A stretch of DNA of 64,000 nucleotides from Amycolatopsis coloradensis. Its GTDB lineage: Bacteria; Actinomycetota; Actinomycetes; Mycobacteriales; Pseudonocardiaceae. The position numbers were made by a program, and so were the translations under genes. The notes below the pieces were generated by a model. That model searched no databases and was not told where the DNA came from. It was given only the letters and a program-made list of their open reading frames with translations. Positions 47,100-56,102 of this stretch are shown here, one piece after another. Position 1 is the stretch's first letter, and the number at the start of each line of letters is the position of its first letter. The stretch is taken from the NCBI RefSeq assembly GCF_037997115.1, contig NZ_CP150484.1, positions 2,099,369-2,163,368 on the forward strand, written 5' to 3'.

Positions 47100-47720
47100 A
47101 GGTCAGCGGCAGGTCGGCGAAGACCGGGTCTCACCTCCACCTGGCCGAGGGAGGCGGCTCCAGCGCCTCCCTTGATCGCTGTCTGCCCAAGGACGCACAG
47201 GATGTCGCCGCGGAACCGGAGGATCTGCCCGGTGACGCCCGCCGACAGGTCGCTGAGCAGGTACGTCACCAGCGGTGCCACCCGTGAGGCGACGGCGCCT
47301 TTCGACGCCGAGTACGCGGCCGCGCGCCGCTGGCCGATCATCGAGCCGGACCCGATGTTCACGATCACGCCGCCACCCCGCACACGCAGCACTTTCGCCG
47401 CCGCGGTCCCGCGGAACAGCGGGCCGAGCACGTTGACCTCGACCACTTCGCGCATCCGCGCCGGGTCGTCCGACCACGGGTCGGCCCGGTGGTTGACGCC
47501 CGCGTTGTTGACCAGTCCGGCGGCCAATTCGGCGTCGGCGACCGAGCCGTGGTGAGAGACGGCGCGCCCGTCCAGTGCGCGGATCTCCGCCGCGACCACG
47601 TCCGCGAGCCCCGTTTCGACGTCGTTCACCACGACCGCCGCGCCCTGTGCGGCCGTGTGGCGGGCGAAAGCCCTGCCCAGACCCGGTAATCAGCACGGCT
47701 TTGCCGCTCAGAAGGCTCAT
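47100..47720 (-). pseudogene. broken short-chain dehydrogenase/reductase gene
   Basis: Starts MSLLSGKAVLITGSGQG (47720), then a small deletion shifts frame near 47680; homology resumes as AFARHTAAQGAAVVVNDVE, continues GLVNNAGVNHRADPW, VNIGSGSM and AYSASKGAVAS (catalytic Tyr-x3-Lys), then jumps to RVAPLVTYLLSDLSAGVTGQ, so two internal blocks (before NNAG and after the catalytic Lys) are missing. The C-terminal end is unclear; below about 47100 the reading is no longer SDR-like. Non-functional. The 283 bases down to 46817 contain only its remnants. Confidence 0.75.
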
Positions 47721-47791
47721 GGAGGCAGAGTGTTCCGTCACCCGGAAGGGTGAGATAGGCATCTCTCGGCCGTACCCCTTGTCGGGGTAGA

Positions 47792-47810
47792 TGAGGTTAG
47801 GCTAACCTCA
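47792..47810. promoter_or_regulatory. IdeR/DtxR iron box
   Basis: TGAGGTTAGGCTAACCTCA, a perfect palindrome about the central G, matches TTAGGTTAGGCTAACCTAA at 17 of 19 positions. It lies 72 bases upstream of the SDR pseudogene. On the plus strand TTGTCG (47779-47784), 18 bases and TAACCT (47803-47808) could be a promoter overlapped by it, but no gene follows. Confidence 0.8.
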
Positions 47811-47855
47811 TACATGTCCGCTTCGTGGTGGGAGCGGCAGTCAGTTCGGGAACGG

Positions 47856-47898
47856 ACGAAGCCCCGCAACCGGGTCACCCCCGGAGGCGGGGCTTCGT
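47856..47898 (-). terminator. 12-bp hairpin after the NAT gene
   Basis: ACGAAGCCCCGC (47856-47867) and GCGGGGCTTCGT (47887-47898), with a 19-base loop that can itself pair. 42 bases after the NAT stop. Confidence 0.65.
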
Positions 47899-47939
47899 TC
47901 ATTCCGGAGGGTTCATGGTCGATGACCATGGCGATTCGG

Positions 47940-48689
47940 TCAAGGCACCCGGTCGAGTTCGATCCCGAACTCCTTCCGGTAGACGTCCAGGATCTCCCGA
48001 TCATCCGAAAGCCTGGTCTCCTCGCGGACGCCATGGGTGGTGACGATCAGCCTGTCACCCGCGAGCGTGACCCGCCCGTGCCTGGTCGGCAGCGAGCAGG
48101 TCGGCCCCTGCGTGAAATGCGAGTCCGGCGACGTCGACTGCCAGAACGCCGTCGGGACGAACTCGTCCAGATCCCGCGGCCGCCGCTCGATCCGGTACTG
48201 GGGATCGCCGTCCCGCAGGACGTCGATGTCCCCGTGGGGCGCGTCGAGGACCAGGAACTCACCCGCCGGGTCGGCCTGCGCCTCGGTGGCGGACAGCCGC
48301 AGCGGGAACCGGCTGAACCGGCCGAAGCCGACGTCGGCCAGCCAGGGTTCGTCCAGGTCGACGTGGACGACCGCGTGGTCGAACGGCGGCCCGAGGGTGC
48401 CGTCCGGCCGGAACACCTTCGCCGGCCTGAGCTCGGCGTCGAACCCCAGTTCCCGTAGCAAGGCGGCGAAGAGCCCGTTCAGTTCGTAGCAGAAGCCGCC
48501 GCGCCGCCGTCGCACGATCTTGTCGAACAGCGCCTCGGTGTCCAGGACGATCGGCTCGCCGAGGTGGATGCTCAGATTCTCGAACGGGACCACCGCGAGG
48601 TGGCGTTCCTGCAGCGTCCGGAGCGCGGCGACGTCCGCGGTGGCGGGACGGTCGAGCCCGAGGCGGTCGAGGTATGCGGCGACGTCCAT
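47940..48689 (-). CDS. nat: arylamine N-acetyltransferase
   Basis: 249 aa. Acetylates arylamines and hydrazines from acetyl-CoA (or larger acyl-CoAs); homologous rifamycin-type enzymes make macrolactams. Triad: Cys67 (RGGFCYE), His105 (FDHAVVHV), Asp119 (LADVGFG). Length slightly below the usual 270-280. ATG 48689. No polyketide genes are nearby, so a general detoxifying role is more likely. Confidence 0.9.
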   Translation of the reverse strand: MDVAAYLDRLGLDRPATADVAALRTLQERHLAVVPFENLSIHLGEPIVLDTEALFDKIVRRRRGGFCYELNGLFAALLRELGFDAELRPAKVFRPDGTLGPPFDHAVVHVDLDEPWLADVGFGRFSRFPLRLSATEAQADPAGEFLVLDAPHGDIDVLRDGDPQYRIERRPRDLDEFVPTAFWQSTSPDSHFTQGPTCSLPTRHGRVTLAGDRLIVTTHGVREETRLSDDREILDVYRKEFGIELDRVP

Positions 48690-48740
48690 GCGTCCACCTT
48701 CACACCTCGACTCCGCTGGAGGTCAAGGCGGGAACAAGAA

Positions 48741-48767
48741 CGGGGCCCTCCCGGAAGGAGAGCCCCG
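48741..48767 (-). terminator. hairpin terminator of the SOD gene
   Basis: CGGGGCCCTCC (48741-48751) pairs with GGAGAGCCCCG (48757-48767), one mismatch; on the minus strand it is followed by TTCTTGTT. Confidence 0.7.
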
Positions 48768-48782
48768 CTTCGTGGCGAGAGG

Positions 48783-49406
48783 TCAGCCGAGCAGCAGGCC
48801 GTTGCCACCGGCGACGGCGTTGTCGAATCGCTTGGAGATCTCGGCCCAGTTGAAGATGTTCCAGAGCGCCTTGACGTAGTCCGGCTTCACGTTCTTGTAG
48901 TCCAGGTAGAACGCGTGCTCCCACACGTCGACCAGCAGGATCGGCGTGGTCGGCAGGACCAGGTTGTTGTGGTGGTCACGCAGCTGCTGGGTGATCAGCG
49001 TCTTGCCGATCGGGTCCCAGGAGAGCGCGGCCCAGCCGTTGCCCTGGATCGTGGTGGCGACCGCGGTGAACTGCGCCTTGAACTTGTCGAAGGAGCCGAA
49101 CGCCTCGTCGATCGCGGAGGCCAGCTCGCCGGTCGGCTTGTCGCCGCCTTCCGGGGAGAGGATCTTCCACCACACGACGTGGTTGGCGTGCCCGGCGAGG
49201 TGGAACGCCAGCGTGGTCTGCAGGCCGACGATGTCGCCGAAGTTGCCGGCCTCGCGGGCCTCCGCGAGCTTGTCGAGCGTGTCGTTCGCGCCCTTGACGT
49301 AGGTCGCGTGGTGCTTGCTGTGGTGCAGCTCGTTGATCTCGCCCGAGATGTGCGGCGCCAGAGCGCTGTAGTCATAGTCGAGATCGGGGAGCACGTAGCG
49401 GGCCAT
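48783..49406 (-). CDS. sodA: superoxide dismutase, Fe/Mn family
   Basis: 207 aa. Metal ligands His28 (LHHSKHH), His76 (ANHVVWW), and Asp/His in DVWEHAFY near residues 164-168. The Gly-Asn outer-sphere region GNGWAAL does not settle iron versus manganese. ATG 49406 has GAAGGAGG upstream. Cytoplasmic or exported without signal peptide as in mycobacteria. Confidence 0.95.
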   Translation of the reverse strand: MARYVLPDLDYDYSALAPHISGEINELHHSKHHATYVKGANDTLDKLAEAREAGNFGDIVGLQTTLAFHLAGHANHVVWWKILSPEGGDKPTGELASAIDEAFGSFDKFKAQFTAVATTIQGNGWAALSWDPIGKTLITQQLRDHHNNLVLPTTPILLVDVWEHAFYLDYKNVKPDYVKALWNIFNWAEISKRFDNAVAGGNGLLLG

Positions 49407-49604
49407 CGGCCCTCCTTCTGTCTTCGACACAAGTTTCCAAGGACGAACTTAGTCGTCTTCACCCGTTTGCGGCGACCGGGGGCGCCGCGTTTCTCCCCAG
49501 GTGGAACGACCCGTTCGTAGCGGCTGTACCCCGTGGGGCCACCGCCTGAAACCCACCCTGCTAGCTCCAGTTAGCTGGAGGTCAAGGCGATGTGACGGCG
49601 GTCA

Positions 49605-51473
49605 TCAAGCCAGGTAGGGCAGCCCGACCAGGTGATAGGAGGCGATCGCCCCGAGGAAGGCCGCCAGCGCCACGGAAACCACCGTGTAGGTGATCCTGGC
49701 GGGGGTGGTCCACCAGCGGCGGAGCCACGCGAGCGCCGTGCAGACGACGGCCGCGCCGGCCAGGAGCAGGACGACGTTCGGCAGGAGCAGGGTGACGCTC
49801 AGCAAGGGGGAGTGCCCGGAGGTCAGCGCGACGGCTGCGGCGCTGAGGTCACTCATGAGGAGCGCGAAACCACCCGTGAACAGCAGGACCGCGAGGGCGG
49901 CGGACCAGGCGGCGACGGTCGCGAACCGGGCACCCGGCGGGTTCCGCTCACGGCCTCGCCGGACGAACGCGCGGATCGGCCACCACACCAGCGCGCCCAG
50001 CAGGAGCAGCAGCGCGATACCGAGGATCAGCAGATGTGTGGAGGGCGAACCGAGCCACGACGTGCGTTCGTAGGAGGAGTTCGGGTCGTCGCCCGCGAAG
50101 AGCAGCATCTGCCCGCCGGATTCGCGGAACGCGAGCCGCTCGCCCGCCGCGTCGGTGAACAGACCGGGCTCGGTCTGCGTCCATCGCCGGGTCCCCTCGC
50201 CGAGACCGGACGTCGTCAGCGCGCCGTCACCGTCGGCGGTCACCGTGACGCCGCCCGCGAGCGCGCGGACCTTCGTGAAGCTGTCGTAGTCCAACCGGGT
50301 GTTGTTGTAATCGCCTTCGAACCGTGAGACGTCCCCCGTCAGTGGCACGGGAGCGGGAACGGGAGCGGCGGGCTGGAGCCGGTCGAGAAAGGCTTTGAGT
50401 ACCTCGGCGGTCACCGCGGCGGCGTCACCGGAGAACGCGCCGCCGTTGAACGCCAGGTACACGCCGGTGTTCTTCTCGGGGATCAGTTCCAGCACGCTGA
50501 AGAACCCCGGTGAGTCGCCGCTCTTCTCCGCCATGCGCAGGCCGTTCAGGTACCGCTCGGAGAAGCCGAACCCCATCGCGGGCAGTCGCGGGTCGTTGCG
50601 GTACCGCGCGCCATGCAACTGGTCGAGCAAGGAGCGGCTGAACACACCGGGGACGAGGTTCGCGGACAGATAGCGGCCCATGTCGGCCGGAGTGGCGACG
50701 TTCCCGTCACCGGCGGGTGGTTCGGGGCCGAAGTTGGCGGGCGGGACGACCTGCGCGGACCCGTCCCAGCGGTAGCCGGTGGCGAGAGGGACGTCCGGGG
50801 TGGGCTGGGCGACGCTGCTGTCCTTCATCCCCGCCGGTTCGAAGATGTGCTGCCGCACGTAGTCCGCATAGGACTGTCCGGACGCGAGTTCCACGAGATG
50901 CCCGGCCAGCGCGAAGCCGTAGTTCGAGTAGATGGCGACCTCGCCGGGCGGGCGGACGCGGGTGGGTATCTCGTTCGCGAGGTGCTCGGCGAGCGTCGGC
51001 AGCTTTTCTTCCCGGGGCGTGAACATCCGGTACACGCGGTCCTCGAAACCCGCGGTGTGGGTCAGGAGGGAGAACAGGGTGACCGGCCGGCCGGGGAAGG
51101 TTTCGGGGATCTTGAACGACTTCAGGTACGTGTTTACGTCGGCGTCCAGCGCCAGTTCGCCCTTTTCGACGAGCTGCATCGCGGCGGTCGCGGCGATCGA
51201 CTTGCCGACGGAGTTGATCAGGAACCCGGTGCGCGCGGGGTCCACCTTGGCTTGAATGTCCACTGAGGACACTCCGTAGCCCGTCGAGAACACGGTCTTG
51301 CCGCCTTCGACGACCACGACGGCGGCGCCGGGAATGTGATGCTCGGCAAGGCTTCGCGGGAGGATTTCATCGAAGACGCCGGCGGCGGAGCCGGGTGTCG
51401 CCGCTTGGGCGGCGGGGGCACTCAGGACCGTCGCGACGGTCAGCAGGGCGGCGGTGGCCGCGATCCGGAACAT
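49605..51473 (-). CDS. secreted beta-lactamase/PBP4*-like serine hydrolase with C-terminal membrane domain
   Basis: 622 aa. Signal peptide to about residue 24; class C beta-lactamase-type domain (SxxK: Ser88-Val-Gly-Lys91; YSN: Tyr182) to about residue 375; a beta linker; then four helices at the C-terminus (about 477-620, LLILGIALLLLLGALVWW onward). A membrane-tethered D,D-peptidase/esterase-like enzyme acting on the wall or a peptide, rather than a classical resistance enzyme. ATG 51473. Confidence 0.87.
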   Translation of the reverse strand: MFRIAATAALLTVATVLSAPAAQAATPGSAAGVFDEILPRSLAEHHIPGAAVVVVEGGKTVFSTGYGVSSVDIQAKVDPARTGFLINSVGKSIAATAAMQLVEKGELALDADVNTYLKSFKIPETFPGRPVTLFSLLTHTAGFEDRVYRMFTPREEKLPTLAEHLANEIPTRVRPPGEVAIYSNYGFALAGHLVELASGQSYADYVRQHIFEPAGMKDSSVAQPTPDVPLATGYRWDGSAQVVPPANFGPEPPAGDGNVATPADMGRYLSANLVPGVFSRSLLDQLHGARYRNDPRLPAMGFGFSERYLNGLRMAEKSGDSPGFFSVLELIPEKNTGVYLAFNGGAFSGDAAAVTAEVLKAFLDRLQPAAPVPAPVPLTGDVSRFEGDYNNTRLDYDSFTKVRALAGGVTVTADGDGALTTSGLGEGTRRWTQTEPGLFTDAAGERLAFRESGGQMLLFAGDDPNSSYERTSWLGSPSTHLLILGIALLLLLGALVWWPIRAFVRRGRERNPPGARFATVAAWSAALAVLLFTGGFALLMSDLSAAAVALTSGHSPLLSVTLLLPNVVLLLAGAAVVCTALAWLRRWWTTPARITYTVVSVALAAFLGAIASYHLVGLPYLA

Positions 51474-51526
51474 ACCCGGAAAGTTAGGGATTTCCCCGGG
51501 GAGAGAGGATCCGGCGGGCCGCCGAT

Positions 51527-51556
51527 CGCGGGGTGGGGCCCGCCCTACCCCGCGAC
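51527..51556 (-). terminator. hairpin between the heme oxygenase gene and the hydrolase gene
   Basis: TCGCGGGGT (51527-51535) and ACCCCGCGA (51548-51556), 12-base loop, 25 bases after the heme oxygenase stop. Confidence 0.55.
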
Positions 51557-51580
51557 CGGCCCGACTTCAGGCGAAGGAGG

Positions 51581-52249
51581 TCAGGCGGCCCGGTACGCGT
51601 CCAGCTCGCTCGCCAGCTCGTCGAACACCGCGATGTTGCACTCGAAGGCCACGATGGCCTCCTCGATCAGCCGCGCGCGCTCGTCCTCGGTCCACGGCGC
51701 CGAGTTCAGCCGCTCGCGGTAGTCGTCCCGGAACTTGGGCGCGCTGCCCAGCTGGTCGAAGTGGTAGAACAGCGAACCCGCTTCGGTGAGCTCGTACTTG
51801 CGCTCCAGCAGCCGCCGGATGACCTGGCCGCCGGCGATGTCGCCGAGGTAGCGCGTGTAGTGGTGGGCGACGAACCCGCCGGACCAGTCCGACGCCTCGG
51901 CCACGCGCCGCGCGTAGCGCTCCGTCGAGGGCAGCGGGCGGACGGTCTCGCGCCAGTCCGGGCCGACGAGGTGTTCGAGGTCGCGTTCGAGGCTCGGCAG
52001 CCGTCGCAGCTCCTCGAAGACGAACTCGCCCGCAACCGGGTCCTTCGCCAGCTTGTCGGCGGCCTGCTCGATGGCCTGGTAGATGAAGTAGTACTGGATC
52101 GCCAGCCGGGTGTACCCGTCGCGAGTGAGCTCGCCGCCGAGCAGCGCGTTCATGTACTCGGAGTGGTTGGCCCGCTCGTGGGCGGGCAAGGTGGAGGCGC
52201 GCAGGGTCGCGGAGAACGGCCCGGATTCGACGTCGGTGGTCACCGGCAT
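51581..52249 (-). CDS. heme oxygenase (biliverdin-forming, HmuO-like)
   Basis: 222 aa. Cleaves heme to biliverdin, CO and iron. Proximal His24 in PAHERANHSEYM; distal helix GDIAGGQVI; HHYTRYLG. Length typical for HmuO. ATG 52249 with GGAGG 8 bases upstream; the longer frame starts before the promoter elements. An iron box and a TetR-like palindrome lie upstream, and a TetR gene precedes it on the same strand. Confidence 0.93.
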   Translation of the reverse strand: MPVTTDVESGPFSATLRASTLPAHERANHSEYMNALLGGELTRDGYTRLAIQYYFIYQAIEQAADKLAKDPVAGEFVFEELRRLPSLERDLEHLVGPDWRETVRPLPSTERYARRVAEASDWSGGFVAHHYTRYLGDIAGGQVIRRLLERKYELTEAGSLFYHFDQLGSAPKFRDDYRERLNSAPWTEDERARLIEEAIVAFECNIAVFDELASELDAYRAA

Positions 52250-52271
52250 GGACAGAGCCTCCAAGCATCGA

Positions 52272-52288
52272 TCTGACATGCTGTCAGA
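52272..52288. promoter_or_regulatory. TetR-type operator candidate before heme oxygenase
   Basis: TCTGACA-TGC-TGTCAGA, a perfect 7-bp palindrome with 3-base centre, 23 bases before the start codon and after the TetR gene. Confidence 0.55.
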
Positions 52289-52307
52289 AAGAGCGTAAGG
52301 CACAACC

Positions 52308-52326
52308 GCGGGTTAGGCTACCCTAA
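52308..52326. promoter_or_regulatory. IdeR/DtxR iron box before heme oxygenase
   Basis: GCGGGTTAGGCTACCCTAA matches the iron-box consensus at 15 of 19 positions. It overlaps the TetR stop codon and a possible -35 region; a TACGCT (-10-like, 52297-52292 on the minus strand) lies downstream. Confidence 0.65.
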
Positions 52327-52916
52327 TTTTCCGGTTTCCCGGTCATCCCGACCGCTCTGAGCACGAAGCGGACGGCTCCCTCGATCGCGTCGTCCAGCCG
52401 TTCGGGTGGTACGTCGACGACCTGACGGCTGCCCAGCGCGGCGGTGATCATCGGGATCAGCACGTCGGGGTCCTCGTCCGGCGCCCCCTCGGCGAGGATC
52501 TCGCGCAACTGGCCGGTGATGGGGTCGGCGTGCGCGCTGATCCGCCGGTACGCGGCGGGTGCCAGCGCCGACGCGAGCGCCGTCCCCGGCGGCAGGTGGT
52601 ACTCGGCCAGCACCCGCAGCTGGAGCCGGACGAACGTCGCGAGCTTCTCGACCGGGGTGTCCGCGGTCGCGACGGCCGCCGTCAGCCGTTCGACGTACCG
52701 GGTCGCCTCGTCCTCGACGAAGGCGACCAGCAGGCTCTCCTTGTCGGGGAAGTGGTTGTACATCGCCGTGCGGCCGAGGCCCGCTTCGGCGGCGACACCC
52801 GCGAGCGTGATCGCGTCGAATCCGCGTTCGTACAGCTGCCCGCGCAGGACGTCGAACACCCTGCTGCGGACCTCGCGCCGGTGCTCCTCAAGCGACCGGC
52901 CGATGATCTTGGGCAC
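52323..52916 (-). CDS. TetR-family regulator next to heme oxygenase
   Basis: 197 aa. HTH in residues about 20-65 (ITLAGVAAEAGLGRTAMYNHFPDKESL). Helical ligand domain after it. GTG 52916 has GGGAGGT 6 bases upstream. 73 bases before heme oxygenase; probably controls it through the palindrome at 52272, with heme or another ligand as possible effector. It starts 24 bases after the glutamate-cysteine ligase stop. Confidence 0.87.
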   Translation of the reverse strand: MPKIIGRSLEEHRREVRSRVFDVLRGQLYERGFDAITLAGVAAEAGLGRTAMYNHFPDKESLLVAFVEDEATRYVERLTAAVATADTPVEKLATFVRLQLRVLAEYHLPPGTALASALAPAAYRRISAHADPITGQLREILAEGAPDEDPDVLIPMITAALGSRQVVDVPPERLDDAIEGAVRFVLRAVGMTGKPEN

Positions 52917-52940
52917 GAGCCACCTCCCTGGAGGGAGACT

Positions 52941-54440
52941 CTAAGCCTCCAGCGACCAGGTGTGCACCGGCGTCTCGGTGGCCGACAGCTCCAGATACCG
53001 GCCCAGCATCCGGTGCAGCGCGGTCTCCCGCTCGGCGCCGCGCTCCTCCGCGCGCAGGACGTACTCCCGCTGCCATGCCGCGCCGGTCCGCCTGGTGAGG
53101 CACCGCTGCTCGATGATGCCCAGGTAGCGCTCTCTCGCCTCGTCCGAAACGTCCGACCGGCGTAGTCCCTCGTGCGCCAGTGGCAGCAGGACCCGCAGCA
53201 CCAGCTCGTCCGGCGGGATCCAGCCGATCCCCGGCCAGTACAGCTGCGCGTCGAAACCCCGTCGCGCTCCCGCGTACATGTTCTCCTCGGCGGCCTGGAA
53301 CGACATCTGTGTCCATACTGGACGGTCGGCCTCGGCGAGGGCCCGCTGCGCGCCGTAGAAGAAGGCGGCGTTCGCGACCATGTCGACGACGGTCGGGCCC
53401 GCGGGCAGCACGCGGTTCTCCACCCGCAGATGCGGCAGGCCGTCGACGACGTCGTAGACCGGCCGGTTCCAGCGCCAGACGGTGCCGTTGTGCATCCGCA
53501 GTTCGGTGAGCTTCGGAGCCTGCCCGGAGTCGAGCGCCTCGATCGGATCCTCGCGGTCGGTCTCGGGAAGCAGGCCGGGGAAATACCGGACGTTCTCCTC
53601 GAACAGGTCGAAGATCGACGTGATCCACCGCTCGCCGAACCACACCCTCGGCCGCACGCCCTGGTTCTTCAGTTCTTCGGGCCGGGTGTCCGTGGCCTGC
53701 AGGAACAGCGGGATCCGCGTCTCGTGCCAGAGCGCCTTGCCGAGCAGGAACGGCGAATTCGCGCCGACGGCGACCTGGACGCCCGCCAGCGCCTGCGCCG
53801 CGTTCCAGTGCGCCGCGAACTCCTCCGGCGCGACCTGCAGATGCAGCTGGACGGAGGTGCAGGCGGCCTCGGGCAGGATGGATTCGGAGTAGCTGCGCAG
53901 CCGCTCGGGCTGACGGCCGGGAAGCGGCGCGCCCTCCATCGAAAGCACGGTGCGCTCGCCGCGCGCGGCGAAGATCCGGTCGTTGAGCAGCGAATACCGC
54001 GCGTTGTTGGTCAGCCACTTCTGATCGAAGTGTTCGTGCCGCAGCGTCGGGAGGATGCCGATCATCGCCAGGGAAGCGCCGGATTCCTCGGCCTTGCGGG
54101 AGGCGGCGCCCAGATACGCGTGGAGGTCGTCCTCCAGTTGCAGCGCGGACTCGCCTGCGAGCGGCCGCGGCGGCACGTTGAGCTCCAGGTTGTGCTGGCC
54201 GAGCTCGGTGGTGAACGACGGATCGTTCAGCGCTTCGAGCACCGTCGTGTTCGTCATCGACGGGCGCAGCTGGCCGTCGACGAGGTTGAGTTCGACCTCA
54301 AGGCCGATGTTCTTGCGCGGGAAGGAAAAACTTCCGTCGGTGAGCATACGGGCCAAGGTGTCGAGGCAGCGCTGGACCTTCCGGCGATAGCGGCCGCGAT
54401 CCTGCGGCTCGGAGGGGTCCGCCGAAAGATTCTTACCCAT
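52941..54440 (-). CDS. glutamate-cysteine ligase-type (GCS2 superfamily) enzyme
   Basis: 499 aa. ATP-dependent carboxylate-amine ligase fold: NIGLEVELNLVDGQLRPS (Glu metal ligands), LELNVPPRP, TSVQLHLQV, NSPFLLG, ELRMHNGTVWRWNRP, RVENRVLPAGPT. Forms a gamma-glutamyl amide; the cysteine substrate is inferred, and as the organism group makes mycothiol or ergothioneine, it may serve ergothioneine or another pathway. ATG 54440 with GAGGAG 10 bases upstream; a longer frame exists. Confidence 0.82.
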   Translation of the reverse strand: MGKNLSADPSEPQDRGRYRRKVQRCLDTLARMLTDGSFSFPRKNIGLEVELNLVDGQLRPSMTNTTVLEALNDPSFTTELGQHNLELNVPPRPLAGESALQLEDDLHAYLGAASRKAEESGASLAMIGILPTLRHEHFDQKWLTNNARYSLLNDRIFAARGERTVLSMEGAPLPGRQPERLRSYSESILPEAACTSVQLHLQVAPEEFAAHWNAAQALAGVQVAVGANSPFLLGKALWHETRIPLFLQATDTRPEELKNQGVRPRVWFGERWITSIFDLFEENVRYFPGLLPETDREDPIEALDSGQAPKLTELRMHNGTVWRWNRPVYDVVDGLPHLRVENRVLPAGPTVVDMVANAAFFYGAQRALAEADRPVWTQMSFQAAEENMYAGARRGFDAQLYWPGIGWIPPDELVLRVLLPLAHEGLRRSDVSDEARERYLGIIEQRCLTRRTGAAWQREYVLRAEERGAERETALHRMLGRYLELSATETPVHTWSLEA

Positions 54441-54656
54441 GTTCGTCGAGCTCCTCATTGGCCACGCTCCGCGGGATCCAGGCGGGACTGCCAGGCGGCC
54501 CAACGGTTTCACGCCTCGCTGTCGCCCGGCTAGCGGCCAAACTGGTGCTCTCTGTCACGAGTGGTTAACTGACAGCAAAATACCTCCATTCGTACCATTT
54601 ACCCGCAGGCGATCGGACGCAAACGGCGCGCAGCGGGCGGATGACACACTCTCCTG

Positions 54657-55472
54657 GTGGCAGAACTGATCACCATCGACGACCGCGAAGATCCGCGGCT
54701 CGACGATTTCCGCGACTTGTCCACAGCCGATCGGCGTCCCGATAGGCCGGGTGGGCGTGGCTTTGTGATCGCCGAAGGCACCGTCGTGGTCGAGCGGCTG
54801 CTCAAGTCCCGCTATCCGGTCCGCTCCCTGCTCGGAGTGGAACGGCGATTCCACGAACTGGGCGGTGACCTGGACGTCGTCGACGTCCCCGGTTACGTGA
54901 CTTCCGCCGAGACGATGGCCGACGTGGTCGGATTCCACCTGAACCGGGGCATCCTGGCCGTCGCGGATCGGCCGGTCCCGCCGCCGACGGTCGAAGAGGT
55001 CGTCGACGGCGCACGAGTGCTCGCGGTGCTCGAAGGCGTCGGTGACCACGAGAATCTCGGCTCGCTGTTCCGCAACGCGGCCGCGCTCGGCGTCGACGGG
55101 GTCCTGCTCGGCGCCGGCTGCTCGGACCCGCTGTACCGGCGCAGCGTCCGGGTCTCGATGGGGCACGTCCTGCGCGTGCCGTTCGCGACAATCGGCTCCT
55201 GGCCCGGCGACCTGGAACTGCTGCGGGAACGCGGTTTCCGTATCGCGGCCCTCACTCCTCGTGCGGATTCCGTTTCGCTGCGCCAGTTACGCGACCAGAC
55301 ACCGGAGAAGGTCGCGCTGATGCTGGGAGCGGAAGGCCCCGGCCTGACCGAGGCGGCCATCGCCGCCGCCGACGTCGCGGTCCGGATCCCGATGCCGGAA
55401 GGCGTCGATTCGCTGAATGTCGCCACGGCGGGCGCGATCGCGTTCTACGAGACGCGTCCACCGCTATCGTGA
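54657..55472 (+). CDS. TrmH-family RNA 2'-O-methyltransferase (SpoU class)
   Basis: 271 aa. N-terminal L30e-like RNA-binding part and a C-terminal SPOUT knot: motif 1 DHENLGSLFRNAAALG, motif 2 LMLGAEGPGLTEAAI, motif 3 IPMPEGVDSLNVATAGAI. Methylates a ribose in rRNA or tRNA. Rv0881-like by position. GTG 54657. 27 bases before DUF2537 gene. Confidence 0.9.
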   Translation: MAELITIDDREDPRLDDFRDLSTADRRPDRPGGRGFVIAEGTVVVERLLKSRYPVRSLLGVERRFHELGGDLDVVDVPGYVTSAETMADVVGFHLNRGILAVADRPVPPPTVEEVVDGARVLAVLEGVGDHENLGSLFRNAAALGVDGVLLGAGCSDPLYRRSVRVSMGHVLRVPFATIGSWPGDLELLRERGFRIAALTPRADSVSLRQLRDQTPEKVALMLGAEGPGLTEAAIAAADVAVRIPMPEGVDSLNVATAGAIAFYETRPPLS

Positions 55473-55499
55473 GCACCCGAGCGATCACGAGGAGAACCC

Positions 55500-56102
55500 A
55501 TGGAATTGCGGATCCGTGAGGGACGCGCGGTGCTGGCCGGTCCTGGCGGTGAAAGCGCGCGCGAGGTGGACCCGCATTCACTCGCGATCGGTTCGGATCT
55601 CGCTCAGGCGTTGCACGAATGGGCCAGGGTCGCTTCCGCCGTCGGCGGCTCCGGCACCGAGGCGGCTTCCGTGGTCTCCCAGCGAGGCCGCCAGCTCGCC
55701 CAGCGGGTCGCCGCCACGATGGGCACGTCGGTGCGGTTCGTCGATCCCGTCTCCGGCGACGGCGTCCTCATCGACCCGCCCGCCCCGGCACCCCGCAACG
55801 AACTCGCGCGGCGGCTCTTCGGCACGCCGGACCCCACCGGGGAACCGACACCCTGGCTGACCGGGCTGACCGTCTCCGCGTTCGCCGCGGCCGTGGTCGT
55901 CGTGGCGATGCTGGCACTGGCGAACACCCTCGCGCGTGAGACCAACGGCTGGCTCGCGCTGCTCGCGTCCGCCGTCGTGACCGCCGGGATCACGCCGTCG
56001 CTGTGGCTCGCGCGGAGGGTGCCGATCGTGCGCTGGGCCTCCTTCGGCGCGGCCGCGGGGATCGTGATCGCGTGGATCGGCGTGCTGATCGTCGTCTTCT
56101 AA
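55500..56102 (+). CDS. DUF2537 membrane protein
   Basis: 200 aa. A cytoplasmic N-terminal half and three or so C-terminal helices (LTVSAFAAAVVVVAMLAL, WLALLASAVVTAGI, WASFGAAAGIVIAWIGVL). DUF2537; matches Rv0882 by position but is longer. ATG 55500 with GAGGAG upstream. Function unknown. Stop overlaps the convergent YbaB-like gene by 4 bases. Confidence 0.83.
   Translation: MELRIREGRAVLAGPGGESAREVDPHSLAIGSDLAQALHEWARVASAVGGSGTEAASVVSQRGRQLAQRVAATMGTSVRFVDPVSGDGVLIDPPAPAPRNELARRLFGTPDPTGEPTPWLTGLTVSAFAAAVVVVAMLALANTLARETNGWLALLASAVVTAGITPSLWLARRVPIVRWASFGAAAGIVIAWIGVLIVVF

Noticed and set aside
47814..48458. 214-aa protein downstream of the iron box on the plus strand
   Set aside because: It runs antisense through the NAT gene and the terminator hairpin; codon pattern is that of a shadow frame.
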